Below, piece by piece: positions 51,835-60,018 of a stretch of 64,000 nt of DNA; the first letter of the stretch is position 1; every line of letters begins with the position of its first letter. The translations under genes and the position numbers were made by a program. The stretch spans positions 13,229 to 77,228 of the forward strand of contig NZ_CAKVJB010000005.1 of assembly GCF_934754935.1 (NCBI RefSeq), given 5' to 3'. Below the pieces are notes generated by a model. The model was not told the DNA's origin. It worked only from the letters and a program-made list of their open reading frames with translations, and searched no databases. The stretch comes from an uncultured Holdemanella sp. (GTDB lineage Bacteria; Bacillota_I; Bacilli_A; Erysipelotrichales; Erysipelotrichaceae).

Positions 51835-51869
51835 GCAAAATGTACATTTTGCACAATGTTTGTGCAAAA
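51835..51869 (+). promoter_or_regulatory. two overlapping palindromes in the PTS leader
   Basis: GCAAAATGTACATTTTGC (51835-51852) is a perfect 18-bp palindrome. TTTTGCACAA (51847-51856) with TTGTGCAAAA (51860-51869) is a second palindrome sharing TTTTGC with the first. In RNA the two hairpins exclude each other; in DNA they form three related TTTTGC(AC) arms. Confidence 0.7.
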
Positions 51870-51932
51870 CATTGTTCTTGTTTTTGCAAATCATTTCACA
51901 GATAATGCAAGTGTGAAGAGGAGAGATACGAG

Positions 51933-52379
51933 ATGATTAAAGATTTGCTAAAAGAAAAAAATTGTTTTATTAAAGAAAGTGTAAAAGATTGGAAAGATGC
52001 AATTTGTGTTGCTTGTGCACCAATGATTGAACAAGGGTATTGTACAAAAGAATATGAAGATGCTGTTTTCGAAAACACAGAAAAATTTGGGCCCTATTAT
52101 GTGTTATGTGAAAACTTGGCTTTGATCCATGCAAGCAATCAGTCTGGTGTTAATGAAACACAGATGGCGGTTACGGTTTTAAAAGAACCTGTAAAATTCA
52201 AGCCTGACGGATACGATGTGCGAATTTTAGTTACACTTGTCGCAAAAGATAATCATTCTCACATGGAAGGCATTCAAGCTGTTTCTAATATCTTCGCAGA
52301 TGAATTAAAAGTAAATTCGTTACTAAACGCTTCAGATCCACAAGAGATATATAATATCTTTGTCGCAAATGTGGGATAA
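51933..52379 (+). CDS. PTS EIIA component, ascorbate/mannitol-fructose type
   Basis: The 148-residue protein is an EIIA of the Fru/Mtl/Ula superfamily, with DWKDAICVACAPMIEQGYC, phospho-acceptor His66 in LALIHASNQSGVNE and MEGIQAVSNIFAD. It passes phosphate from HPr to the EIIB encoded two genes downstream. GAGGAGAG precedes the ATG. It is closest in layout to UlaC-type EIIA and shows the same motifs as the EIIA domain of the divergent regulator. Confidence 0.9.
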   Translation: MIKDLLKEKNCFIKESVKDWKDAICVACAPMIEQGYCTKEYEDAVFENTEKFGPYYVLCENLALIHASNQSGVNETQMAVTVLKEPVKFKPDGYDVRILVTLVAKDNHSHMEGIQAVSNIFADELKVNSLLNASDPQEIYNIFVANVG

Positions 52380-52406
52380 GCTAAGGTAACATAGAAGGAG
52401 AAAGAT

Positions 52407-53828
52407 ATGTTAAATTTTATCGTTAATATCTTGTCTACACCTGCTATTTTAGTTGGTTTATTATCTTTAGTTGGTTTAGCTTTACAGAAAAAACCAATCG
52501 AAGAAATCGTAAAAGGTACGGTTAAGACAATTGTTGGTTTCTTAGTATTAAGTGCTGGTGCTTCATTCTTACAAACTGGATCATTAAATGCATTCGGTGA
52601 CATCTTCAACTATGCATTCAATATGCAAGGTGTTGTTCCAAACAATGAAGCTATCGTTTCATTAGCATTGAAAGATTTCGCTACTGATACAGCTTATATC
52701 ATGTGTTTAGGAATGATCGCAAATATTGTTTTGGCTCGTTTCTCAAGATGGCACTACATCTTCTTGACTGGTCACCACACATTATATATGGCATGTATGT
52801 TAGCTGTTATCTTAAATGTCGGTGGTTTAACAGGAGCTCAATTATGGCTTGCTGGCGGATTAGTATTAGGATTCATCATGGTTGTAAGTCCTGCTTATTG
52901 CCAGCCTACAATGCGTAAAATTGTTCAAACAGATGAATTAGGATTTGGTCACTTTGGTGGTGCTGGTTACTGGTTCTCTGCTCAATGTGCTAAACTATTC
53001 AAAGGAAAGAGTAAATCAACTGAAGAAGTTAACTTCCCTCAACGTTTAACTTTCTTACGTGACACTACAGTTGCTATTGGTTTAACAATGGTAGTATTCT
53101 TCTTAATCGTAACTGGTGTTGCTGTTGGACGTGGAATCTTAGAAGCAGATCCTGAAACAATTTTAGCTACTTATTCAAACTTAGGTGGATTATTAAATGT
53201 TGGTGCAGAAACACAAACACACTGGGCTGTTTGGGCTATTACTTCTGGTTTAAGCTTTGCTGGTGGTGTATATATTATCTTAAGTGGTGTACGTTTGATT
53301 GTTGGAGAAATCGTTCCTGCATTCCGTGGTATTGCTGAAAAATTGGTTCCAGGAGCTATTCCTGCAATCGACTGTCCAGTTGTATTCCCTTATGCTCCAA
53401 ATGCTGTATTAATTGGTTTCTTAGTATCATTCTTAGGTGGTATTATCGGATTATTCGTATTAGCATTTATTGACAAATCATTGGTTCCATGTGCATTGAT
53501 TTTACCTGGTGTAATTCCTCACTTCTTCTGTGGTGCTACTGCAGGTGTATTCGGTAATGCTGAAGGTGGATTAAAAGGTTGTGTATTTGGAAGCTTTATG
53601 CACGGTTTATTAATTACATTCTTACCAGCAATCTGTATGCCAGTTATGGGTTCGTTGAACTTTGCTAACTGTACATTCTCAGATGCTGACTTCTCATGGT
53701 TAGGTATTGTATTAGGTAACATTGCTCAACATGTACAAGGAACAGGATTGTTAGTAATCTGCGTTGTAATCTTCTTATTACCAATTGTTTATAATTTTGT
53801 AGCTCCTAAAAAAGCTGAAGAAAAATAG
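52407..53828 (+). CDS. PTS EIIC component, ascorbate (UlaA/SgcC) family
   Basis: The 473-residue membrane protein has about eleven predicted helices and UlaA-like stretches (PAILVGLLSLVGLALQKK, GTVKTIVGFLVLSAGA, GHHTLYMACMLAVILNVGG, VSPAYCQPTMRKI, GGAGYWFSAQ, FPYAPNAVLIGFLVSF, LPGVIPHFFCGATAGVFGN). UlaA-family carriers move and phosphorylate L-ascorbate, pentitols or related sugars. The absence of ulaD/E/F genes nearby argues against ordinary ascorbate breakdown. Confidence 0.92.
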   Translation: MLNFIVNILSTPAILVGLLSLVGLALQKKPIEEIVKGTVKTIVGFLVLSAGASFLQTGSLNAFGDIFNYAFNMQGVVPNNEAIVSLALKDFATDTAYIMCLGMIANIVLARFSRWHYIFLTGHHTLYMACMLAVILNVGGLTGAQLWLAGGLVLGFIMVVSPAYCQPTMRKIVQTDELGFGHFGGAGYWFSAQCAKLFKGKSKSTEEVNFPQRLTFLRDTTVAIGLTMVVFFLIVTGVAVGRGILEADPETILATYSNLGGLLNVGAETQTHWAVWAITSGLSFAGGVYIILSGVRLIVGEIVPAFRGIAEKLVPGAIPAIDCPVVFPYAPNAVLIGFLVSFLGGIIGLFVLAFIDKSLVPCALILPGVIPHFFCGATAGVFGNAEGGLKGCVFGSFMHGLLITFLPAICMPVMGSLNFANCTFSDADFSWLGIVLGNIAQHVQGTGLLVICVVIFLLPIVYNFVAPKKAEEK

Positions 53829-53842
53829 AAAGGAGAATAGAA

Positions 53843-54121
53843 ATGGCTATTCGTAGTATTATGTGCTGCTGTGGTTCAGGACTTGGAAGTAGTATGATGG
53901 TTAGTATGAATGTTGAAAAGGCATTGAAAAACCTTGGTATTACAGGAGTTTCTGTTGATCATACTTCATTGAGTGAAGTAAATCCAAACTCTGCAGACTT
54001 ATTTGTAGTAGGTCGTGATTTAGCTCCACAAGTAGCATCATATCCAAGCAAAATTATTCTTGATCGTATCATGGATATGAATGAATTGACTGAAAAACTA
54101 AAAGATGTTTTCGGCAAGTAA
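53843..54121 (+). CDS. PTS EIIB component, ascorbate/lactose-type fold
   Basis: The 92-residue protein starts with the phosphocysteine loop IMCCCGSGLGSSMMVSMNVE; Cys10, which precedes GSG, is the likely phosphorylated residue. VDHTSLSEVNPNSADLFVVGRDLA is typical of UlaB. It lies 14 bases after the EIIC gene with AAAGGAGA before the ATG. A terminator hairpin follows before the transketolase genes. Confidence 0.92.
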   Translation: MAIRSIMCCCGSGLGSSMMVSMNVEKALKNLGITGVSVDHTSLSEVNPNSADLFVVGRDLAPQVASYPSKIILDRIMDMNELTEKLKDVFGK

Positions 54122-54129
54122 AATTAGAT

Positions 54130-54160
54130 AAAAAGAAGGGTTTTACATCTCCTTCTTTTT
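54130..54160 (+). terminator. terminator/attenuator between EIIB and transketolase genes
   Basis: AAAAAGAAGG (54130-54139) and CCTTCTTTTT (54151-54160) form a 10-bp stem with an 11-base loop and terminal T run. Read-through to the transketolase genes is likely because no clear promoter follows. Confidence 0.75.
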
Positions 54161-54183
54161 GTTTAGCCATTTGGAGGGAAATT

Positions 54184-55032
54184 ATGGAAAAAAGTGTAGA
54201 AATTTTAGCAAAAAAAGTACGCTATGATATTTTGGATATGTTACAACATAGGGGTTATGGACACTTAGGTGGATCCTTATCTTTAGTTGAATTGTTTGCG
54301 GTATTGTATGGAAAACAAATGAAATATGATTCAAAAAATCCAAAATGGGAAGAAAGAGATCGTGTTGTATTGTCTAAAGGACATGCTGGACCAGTTTGGT
54401 ATTCAACCTTAAGTGAATGTGGTTTCTTTGAAAAAGAAAAACTAATGACATTAAATGATGGTGGAACAATGCTTCCAAGTCATCCTGATCGAACAAAAAC
54501 TCCTGGAGTTGATATGACAACTGGATCACTAGGTCAAGGAACAAGTACAGCAGCTGGAATTGCTACTGCATTAAAGATGAAACATAGTGATAATTATGTG
54601 TATTTAATCGTTGGAGATGGTGAATTGAATGAAGGCCAATGTTGGGAAGCGTTCCAATATTTGGCAAACTATAAAATGAACAATTGTATCGTAATCATTG
54701 ATGATAATAAGCGTCAATTAGATGGATATACAAAAGATGTTATGAACCCATTTAGTATTGAAGATAAAATGAAGGCTTTTGGCTTTAACACACAAACTGT
54801 TAAGGGAAATGATTTAGATGCGATTGATGAAGCTATCACAAACGCAAAATCTGTAACAGATTCAGCCGTATGTATTGTACTAGATACCATTAAAGGTCAA
54901 GGTGTTAAGTTCTTTGAAGATCTTCTGGATAATCACTCAGTAAAATTTAATACAGAAGTAGTAAATCGTGCTACAGATGAGGCTAAGGCTTCTTTAAAAA
55001 GAGAAATTGAAGAGGAGGAGCAACATGTATAA
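54184..55032 (+). CDS. transketolase, N-terminal (TPP-binding) subunit
   Basis: The 282-residue subunit covers the pyrophosphate-binding half of transketolase: GYGHLGGSLSLVELFAVLYG, LSKGHAGPVWYS, TGSLGQGTSTAAGIA and the TPP motif GDGELNEGQCWEAF with IIDDNKRQLDG. With the next gene it forms the split enzyme that moves two-carbon units between pentose and hexose phosphates. Ribosome site TTGGAGGG. It overlaps the second subunit by 8 bases. Confidence 0.93.
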   Translation: MEKSVEILAKKVRYDILDMLQHRGYGHLGGSLSLVELFAVLYGKQMKYDSKNPKWEERDRVVLSKGHAGPVWYSTLSECGFFEKEKLMTLNDGGTMLPSHPDRTKTPGVDMTTGSLGQGTSTAAGIATALKMKHSDNYVYLIVGDGELNEGQCWEAFQYLANYKMNNCIVIIDDNKRQLDGYTKDVMNPFSIEDKMKAFGFNTQTVKGNDLDAIDEAITNAKSVTDSAVCIVLDTIKGQGVKFFEDLLDNHSVKFNTEVVNRATDEAKASLKREIEEEEQHV

Positions 55033-55981
55033 ATTAGTAGAAAATCGTAGTGAAAAAGGTAAAGAATTACGTGTTGCAGTTGTTGAAAGCATTCAAGAAC
55101 TTATTAAAGAAAATGATAAAGTGGTTGCTATGGAAGCCGATTTGGGTGGAGCTAGTAAGTTCACAAATATCAAAAAATCAAATCCGGAAAATTTCATTCA
55201 ATGTGGTATTTCTGAAGCAAATATGATTGGCGTTGGATGTGGATTATCGAGTGAAGGATTTATTCCTTATGTACATACATTTGGACCATTTGCTACACGT
55301 CGAGTTTATGATCAGATTTATTTATCAGGTGCATATGCACATAATACAATCAATATTTATGGATCAGACCCAGGATTTACTGTAGGACCTAATGGAGGTA
55401 CACATACAACTTGGGAAGATGTGGCTTTGATGCGTGAAATTCCAGGTTCAATCATTGTGGATCCTTGTGATGAAACACAAACAAGATGGGTTGTAAAAGA
55501 ACTTTCTAAACATGAAGGTGTACATTATATTCGTGCAAACCGTAAAGATGTTAGAAATGTGTATACACCAGATTCAACTTTTGAATTAGGCAAAGGAAAT
55601 GTTTTAAGAGAAGGTAAAGATATTCTAATTATTGTATCTGGCCAGTTGGTAAGCGATGCATTAGATTGTGCTGAAAAATTAGTTGAAGAAGGATATTCAG
55701 TAGAAGTAATCGATATGTATTGTATTAAACCTTTAGACATTGACTTAGTGTTATCTGAATCAAAAGGTAAAAAGGCTGTTGTTACGTTTGAAAATCATTC
55801 GATTTATGGTGGACTTGGAAGTGCTGTTGCAGAAGTTTTGATGGAAAATGGAGTAAATGTTCCATTTAAACGTCATGGTGTAGATGAACGTTTTGGACAA
55901 GTAGGAACGCCAGATTTCCTTCAAAAAGAATTCCAACTAACTGCAGATGATTTATATAGAACAATTAAATCAATGATTTAA
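55025..55981 (+). CDS. transketolase, C-terminal (pyrimidine-binding) subunit
   Basis: The 318-residue subunit has MEADLGGASKFTNI, QCGISEANMIGVGCGL, FGPFATRRVYDQI, GPNGGTHTTWEDVALMR and the C-terminal IVSGQLVSDALDCAEKL. It supplies the aminopyrimidine-binding and acceptor parts of the active site. ATG 55025 lies 6 bases after GAGGAGGAG at the end of the first subunit gene; the ATG at 55007 would overlap too far and has no site. Confidence 0.93.
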   Translation: MYKLVENRSEKGKELRVAVVESIQELIKENDKVVAMEADLGGASKFTNIKKSNPENFIQCGISEANMIGVGCGLSSEGFIPYVHTFGPFATRRVYDQIYLSGAYAHNTINIYGSDPGFTVGPNGGTHTTWEDVALMREIPGSIIVDPCDETQTRWVVKELSKHEGVHYIRANRKDVRNVYTPDSTFELGKGNVLREGKDILIIVSGQLVSDALDCAEKLVEEGYSVEVIDMYCIKPLDIDLVLSESKGKKAVVTFENHSIYGGLGSAVAEVLMENGVNVPFKRHGVDERFGQVGTPDFLQKEFQLTADDLYRTIKSMI

Positions 55982-56001
55982 TTGAATGATAAAATAATGT
56001 A

Positions 56002-56040
56002 AAAAAGGAAATTCACATTTTAATATGAATTTCCTTTTTC
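56002..56040 (+). terminator. terminator of the PTS-transketolase operon
   Basis: A 14-bp stem (56002-56015 with 56025-56038, core GGAAATTCA/TGAATTTCC) and a T5 end. It may act in both directions. Confidence 0.9.
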
Positions 56041-56068
56041 AATTCCATTATCACCGACCACATTTCAA

Positions 56069-56224
56069 TCAAATACACTTTTTTGGTTCTCTTAATGTAT
56101 TTAAACCTAAACCAACAATCTCAGAGATTTCTTCAAGCGTTTGATTATTTCTTACAAGCATTTTAATCGCTATTTTGATTTGTGTATTTTTTACACCACG
56201 TTTAACACTTTGTAAAGAATGCAT
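56069..56224 (-). pseudogene. C-terminal fragment of a second Rpn-family nuclease
   Basis: A 51-codon frame on the minus strand reads MHSLQSVKRGVKNTQIKIAI then KMLVRNNQTLEEISEIVGLG and ends LNTLREPKKCI. The combination of a helix followed by LEEISEIVGL is the usual C-terminal tail of Rpn/PD-(D/E)XK transposase-like proteins. No nuclease core precedes it, because its 5' end is the hairpin at 56210-56246. It is best read as debris from a rearranged paralogue. Translation is possible but unsupported by a ribosome site. Confidence 0.6.
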
Positions 56225-56246
56225 ACAATATGTGCATTCTTTACAA
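56210..56246. repeat. perfect 14-bp hairpin at the end of the Rpn gene
   Basis: TTGTAAAGAATGCA (56210-56223) and TGCATTCTTTACAA (56233-56246) flank TACAATATG. It abuts the stop codon of the Rpn-type gene on the minus strand. No T run follows on either side, so it is not an ordinary terminator. Confidence 0.85.
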
Positions 56247-57110
56247 TCAAGCTTTCATCAATAGCTTTTTAATTGATTCTTCACTCACTGAGAAGATTGA
56301 TGCGATATCTTTTACACTGAAACCTTTGTCTAGCATAGTTTGATATACTTCAAATTGATTTAGTTCAATTCCTTGCTTGATACCCATCTGGATTCCTTTG
56401 TTTGTTGATTCTTCAAACATTTCATCTAATGCTCTACACACTTTTACATCACCCTTTTCACTTTTCTGGTAGATATTCAATAGCTCTTTGTTCTTTGTCA
56501 CTACATACGCAAAATATAGTGCATCACGATTAAACTCTCGATCTAGATCTTCTTTTAATATCTGCTTTGTATAGATCATTCGCAATAGATCGAATAAGTC
56601 CTGTGTTGCCTTTTCACCTGTATTATACTTGTGATTTGTGTTTAGCTCAATCAGATTCAGTTTAAACTCATTGAACATATTTTCAAATCCAGGATGAATG
56701 ATTTCTAGCTCACTCAATCTTTTGGCAGCATTCCACTTGGATTCACCCACATATAAGACGACTGTTAAAATCATGGGAAGTCTTGTATGCATAGGTCCAT
56801 GCTTCTTAAAGTTTTGACGAATATAACGCATACGAGCAACACTTTCATATTCCATAACTCTTGCGACCATGGACGGATCTACATAGCTTTGGCTTTCAAT
56901 CACGAACAAATCCAAATATGTACCATCCTCATACCGCTTGATGATATCCACATGCTTACTCGAAACATTCATGACAAGTTCACTGTTTTCATCCTTAAGA
57001 TATTCAGGCTTTAACACTTGCTTCCCATCAAATAAAAGTGCATTAAAGATCGAGACAAAGTTTTTTGGTTGTCCTAAAAATTTCTTAGACTCAATATCAA
57101 TCGAATTCAA
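56247..57110 (-). CDS. Rpn family recombination-promoting nuclease/putative transposase
   Basis: The 287-residue protein begins with a PD-(D/E)XK-like core: FNALLFDGKQVL, VDIIKRY (Asp55) and FVIESQSYVD (Glu72-x-Gln74), then MVARVMEYESVARM and LPMILTVVLYVGE. It ends with KGIQMGIKQGIE and FSVKDIASIFSVSEESIKKL, the family's repeat-like tail. Rpn proteins cleave DNA and promote recombination and are widespread, often multicopy. The Glu-x-Gln in place of Glu-x-Lys is common in the family. A GGAGGAG site precedes the start. A homologous fragment lies just downstream and a repeat copy just upstream. Confidence 0.82.
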   Translation of the reverse strand: MNSIDIESKKFLGQPKNFVSIFNALLFDGKQVLKPEYLKDENSELVMNVSSKHVDIIKRYEDGTYLDLFVIESQSYVDPSMVARVMEYESVARMRYIRQNFKKHGPMHTRLPMILTVVLYVGESKWNAAKRLSELEIIHPGFENMFNEFKLNLIELNTNHKYNTGEKATQDLFDLLRMIYTKQILKEDLDREFNRDALYFAYVVTKNKELLNIYQKSEKGDVKVCRALDEMFEESTNKGIQMGIKQGIELNQFEVYQTMLDKGFSVKDIASIFSVSEESIKKLLMKA

Positions 57111-57181
57111 GATAACTCCTCCTTTCTTCTCTCTAATACGAAAAAAAAGAAGGAAATTTTAGAAAAGATGCACATTTTGAT

Positions 57182-57381
57182 AATTTCACATAATTCAATC
57201 TGATTTCACAACATTTACCAAAGTTATAAGAAAATTATGACAACATAGAATGATATTCTATAAGTGCCTTAAAGATAAGGCAATGAATATAGAAAATAAA
57301 CCAATATTCATATCTCTCTCCTAAAAATAATAATAAACAAAAAGAAGCCATTCTAGATGCCAACACTAGAATGGTTTTCTT
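57182..57381 (-). repeat. copy B of the ~200-bp dispersed inverted repeat
   Basis: Reverse-complement match to 27623-27825. On the minus strand it starts directly after the stop codon of the glucosaminidase gene with the hairpin CCATTCTAG/CTAGAATGG (57374-57348) and CTTCTTTTTG, so it also acts as that gene's terminator. It then carries AGGAGAGAG and an ATG (57311) opening a 17-codon frame MNIGLFSIFIALSLRHL, longer than in copy A because of a one-base difference. Confidence 0.9.
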
Positions 57382-58776
57382 TTATTTGAAATCCGATTTC
57401 TTGATATATACATAACTATTTTTATACTTAGAATTTACATTCAAATCATTATTTTTGACAGGAGCTTCACTCGAGATTTTATAGTATCCAATCTCATCCT
57501 TTAATATATGAACCGATACGATATCTCCCTTTTTATACGTGTAAAGAACATCTTTTTTATTTGGTGCATACACCTTTAAATCCTTGGATAATTGTATTGT
57601 CTTAATAGGATTCTTTTCTTGGTCAATACCATCTTCATCTAAGTGATAGTAAAAACTTGCAGCTTTTTCACCCCAATATGGATCAGATGCATAGTTGACA
57701 TTTATACCACTTGCCTTATCACCAAACCACGAACCATGATATCTTGAATCATTTGGATTTAAGTATCCTTGTTGTAAAAAATTATAGGCATGTTGTTTTA
57801 CACATTCGGCTAATGAACTATATTGATTCGCATTATCTGGATTTTCATCAATTGCCGCATGCCCAAATAAATTATGATATTCAAGCGCATACTGACTAAG
57901 TCCAAGACCACTCTCGTTTAGCGCTAGGGCATACATCATAGTCGCGTTGATTGAATATTTGTTTTGAACTTTAAAGAATATATCTGCCTGATTATATAGA
58001 GCAGATTCATCACTAACACCATATTGATCTAGATATGCATTATATACAGAATTATTTAAATAGGAAGTAGTTCTATGAGGAATATATTGATAATAATTAT
58101 AGTAAGGATCTTTATTAACTTTATTATCATTAACTAGGTTTTCATAGTTCGTATAAAAATAGTGACCATCATATGAATAATAGATTGTATCTTCCTTCAT
58201 GAATTTAGGAGCAGGACCAATCGCAATAGAATTCACATTTCCTTGAAAAAGATCTGTAGAAATTGTATGAATAAGGGAATGGTTATAAACATAATATGTG
58301 GATAAAATATAGGAGTCGTTATATAAGTATAATTCAACATTATTAATATCAGTCCAAGCTTGAACCCCGCTGATTTTAAAGTGAACCTTCTTTCCATTAA
58401 AGCTTGTTCCTAGATATTGAGCATCTGCACCATAATTTCCGTTCACATACCCTGTTTCTTTAGTATCTGTAGTGTATTCTGTGTTTTGGGTTACATCCTT
58501 CGTCTTTAAATTCACGATTCCTGATTTAAGTCGTAATACTTTACCATCTTCATTTTTTATACATGTATATTTAGAGTCTGTTGCATCCATTTTTAAGGAT
58601 GCAAAAATATAATGTTTATAAGAAGCTTGCACTTCACTTGTGCTTAAATCTTCGACATAGTATTGTCCGTCTTCTGTCATTTTTAAAATGGTAAATGGGA
58701 TAACGACAAATACTAGAATCAATAGAATAATAATAAGCTTAAATGATGTCTTTTTAACTTTTCTTTTTCTTTTCAT
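57382..58776 (-). CDS. membrane-anchored glucosaminidase-type cell wall hydrolase
   Basis: The 464-residue protein has a basic N-terminus and one membrane helix (about 13-31), a beta-rich region of unknown type (about 35-200), and a glucosaminidase (lysozyme-like) domain at about 255-385 with catalytic Glu288 in MMYALALNESGLGLSQYA, HNLFGHAAIDENP and ASDPYWGEKAASFYYHLD. An SH3-like segment (LKVYAPNKKDVLYTYKKGDIVSVH) ends the chain. It resembles LytB/LytG-type N-acetylglucosaminidases that trim peptidoglycan. It is transcribed leftward, alone. Confidence 0.88.
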   Translation of the reverse strand: MKRKRKVKKTSFKLIIILLILVFVVIPFTILKMTEDGQYYVEDLSTSEVQASYKHYIFASLKMDATDSKYTCIKNEDGKVLRLKSGIVNLKTKDVTQNTEYTTDTKETGYVNGNYGADAQYLGTSFNGKKVHFKISGVQAWTDINNVELYLYNDSYILSTYYVYNHSLIHTISTDLFQGNVNSIAIGPAPKFMKEDTIYYSYDGHYFYTNYENLVNDNKVNKDPYYNYYQYIPHRTTSYLNNSVYNAYLDQYGVSDESALYNQADIFFKVQNKYSINATMMYALALNESGLGLSQYALEYHNLFGHAAIDENPDNANQYSSLAECVKQHAYNFLQQGYLNPNDSRYHGSWFGDKASGINVNYASDPYWGEKAASFYYHLDEDGIDQEKNPIKTIQLSKDLKVYAPNKKDVLYTYKKGDIVSVHILKDEIGYYKISSEAPVKNNDLNVNSKYKNSYVYIKKSDFK

Positions 58777-58827
58777 ATCTCATATTATACTCTTATCTTT
58801 AAAAATTGCGTAATAGGACAATTTTCA

Positions 58828-58856
58828 TCGACAATAAGTGTTCTTTATATTAAAAT
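58828..58856 (+). promoter_or_regulatory. promoter of prfA-prmC
   Basis: TCGACA (58828-58833), 17-base spacer, TAAAAT (58851-58856). A small hairpin CGCT/AGCG with T6 (58870-58890) follows in the leader and might attenuate. Confidence 0.55.
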
Positions 58857-58941
58857 AGATGGGGTATATCGCTAAAATAAAGCGTTTTTTAAGTGGTAAA
58901 ACACTCAAGATATAAAAATTATAGAGAAAGGATGTATATTT

Positions 58942-60018
58942 ATGGCAAAAATGGATGAGCGTTTAGAAAAAATGGTTGAACGTTATCGTGAAATCAATGA
59001 TTTAATGATGCAAAGTGATGTTGTATCAGATCGTAAGACAATGGCAAAATTGGGTCGTGAACAAAATGAATTGACACCTATTGTTGAAACATACGAAGAA
59101 TATAAAAAGGCAGTTGAGGAATTAGAAGAGGCTAAAGTCCTTTCTAAAGAAGAGGATAAAGAAATTCGTGAAATGGCACAAATGGAATTGGAAGAATTAG
59201 AACCAAAAATCCAAAATTATTTAGACCGTTTAGAATTGCTTCTAGTACCAAAAGATCCTAACGATTCGCACAATGCGATCTTAGAAATTCGTGGAGCAGC
59301 TGGTGGAGATGAAGGAAATATCTTTGCCGGAGACTTATTTAGAATGTATTCAAAATATGCAGAAGCTAAAGGATGGAGAACAGAAGTCATCGAAATGGAA
59401 GATAGTGAAGCTGGAGGATTCTCATTAGTTTCATTTAAAGTCAATGGAGAAGGGGCATACGGAATCTTGAAATTTGAATCTGGATCTCACCGTGTACAAC
59501 GTGTGCCAAAGACAGAATCACAAGGTCGTATCCACACTTCTACAGCTACTGTATTGTGTATGCCAGAAGTAGAAGCTGAAGACTTTGATATTGATATGAA
59601 CGATTTGGAAATTGAAACAATGCGTTCAAGTGGAGCGGGAGGACAGCACATCAATAAAACCGATTCAGCGGTTCGTATCGTCCACAAGCCTACTGGTATT
59701 GTAGTTAAGTGTCAGGATGGTCGTAGTCAGCATGAAAACCGTGCAACTGCCTTAATGACAATTCGTGCTCGTGTATATGAAGAAAGACAGCGTGAATTGG
59801 ATCAAAAGAACGAAAAAGAACGTCGTACAAAGATTGGTACTGGAGATCGTGCAGAAAAGATCCGTACATACAACTATCCTCAAAACCGTGTAACAGATCA
59901 CCGTATTGGATATACAGTCAATCAGTTAGATCGTATTATGGATGGTCGTTTAGATGATTTGATGGCTGCTTTACAGTTGGCTGATCAACAGGCTAAAATT
60001 GCTGGAGAAAAAGAATAA
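58942..60018 (+). CDS. prfA: peptide chain release factor 1
   Basis: RF1 ends translation at UAA and UAG. The 358-residue protein carries the peptidyl-hydrolysis motif SSGAGGQHINKTDSAVR (Gly233-Gly234-Gln235) and the stop-recognition PxT element in RVQRVPKTESQGRIHTS, which marks RF1 not RF2. GAAAGGATG precedes ATG 58942. Its stop overlaps the prmC start (TAATG), the conserved prfA-prmC pairing. Confidence 0.97.
   Translation: MAKMDERLEKMVERYREINDLMMQSDVVSDRKTMAKLGREQNELTPIVETYEEYKKAVEELEEAKVLSKEEDKEIREMAQMELEELEPKIQNYLDRLELLLVPKDPNDSHNAILEIRGAAGGDEGNIFAGDLFRMYSKYAEAKGWRTEVIEMEDSEAGGFSLVSFKVNGEGAYGILKFESGSHRVQRVPKTESQGRIHTSTATVLCMPEVEAEDFDIDMNDLEIETMRSSGAGGQHINKTDSAVRIVHKPTGIVVKCQDGRSQHENRATALMTIRARVYEERQRELDQKNEKERRTKIGTGDRAEKIRTYNYPQNRVTDHRIGYTVNQLDRIMDGRLDDLMAALQLADQQAKIAGEKE

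Noticed and set aside
51697..51936. 79-codon plus-strand frame in the PTS intergenic region
   Set aside because: It runs across the promoter, operators and palindromes, has no ribosome site and shows no protein-like composition.
58297..58305. Consensus DnaA box (TGTGGATAA)
   Set aside because: A single box inside a coding gene with no cluster and no AT-rich unwinding element; expected by chance in AT-rich DNA.
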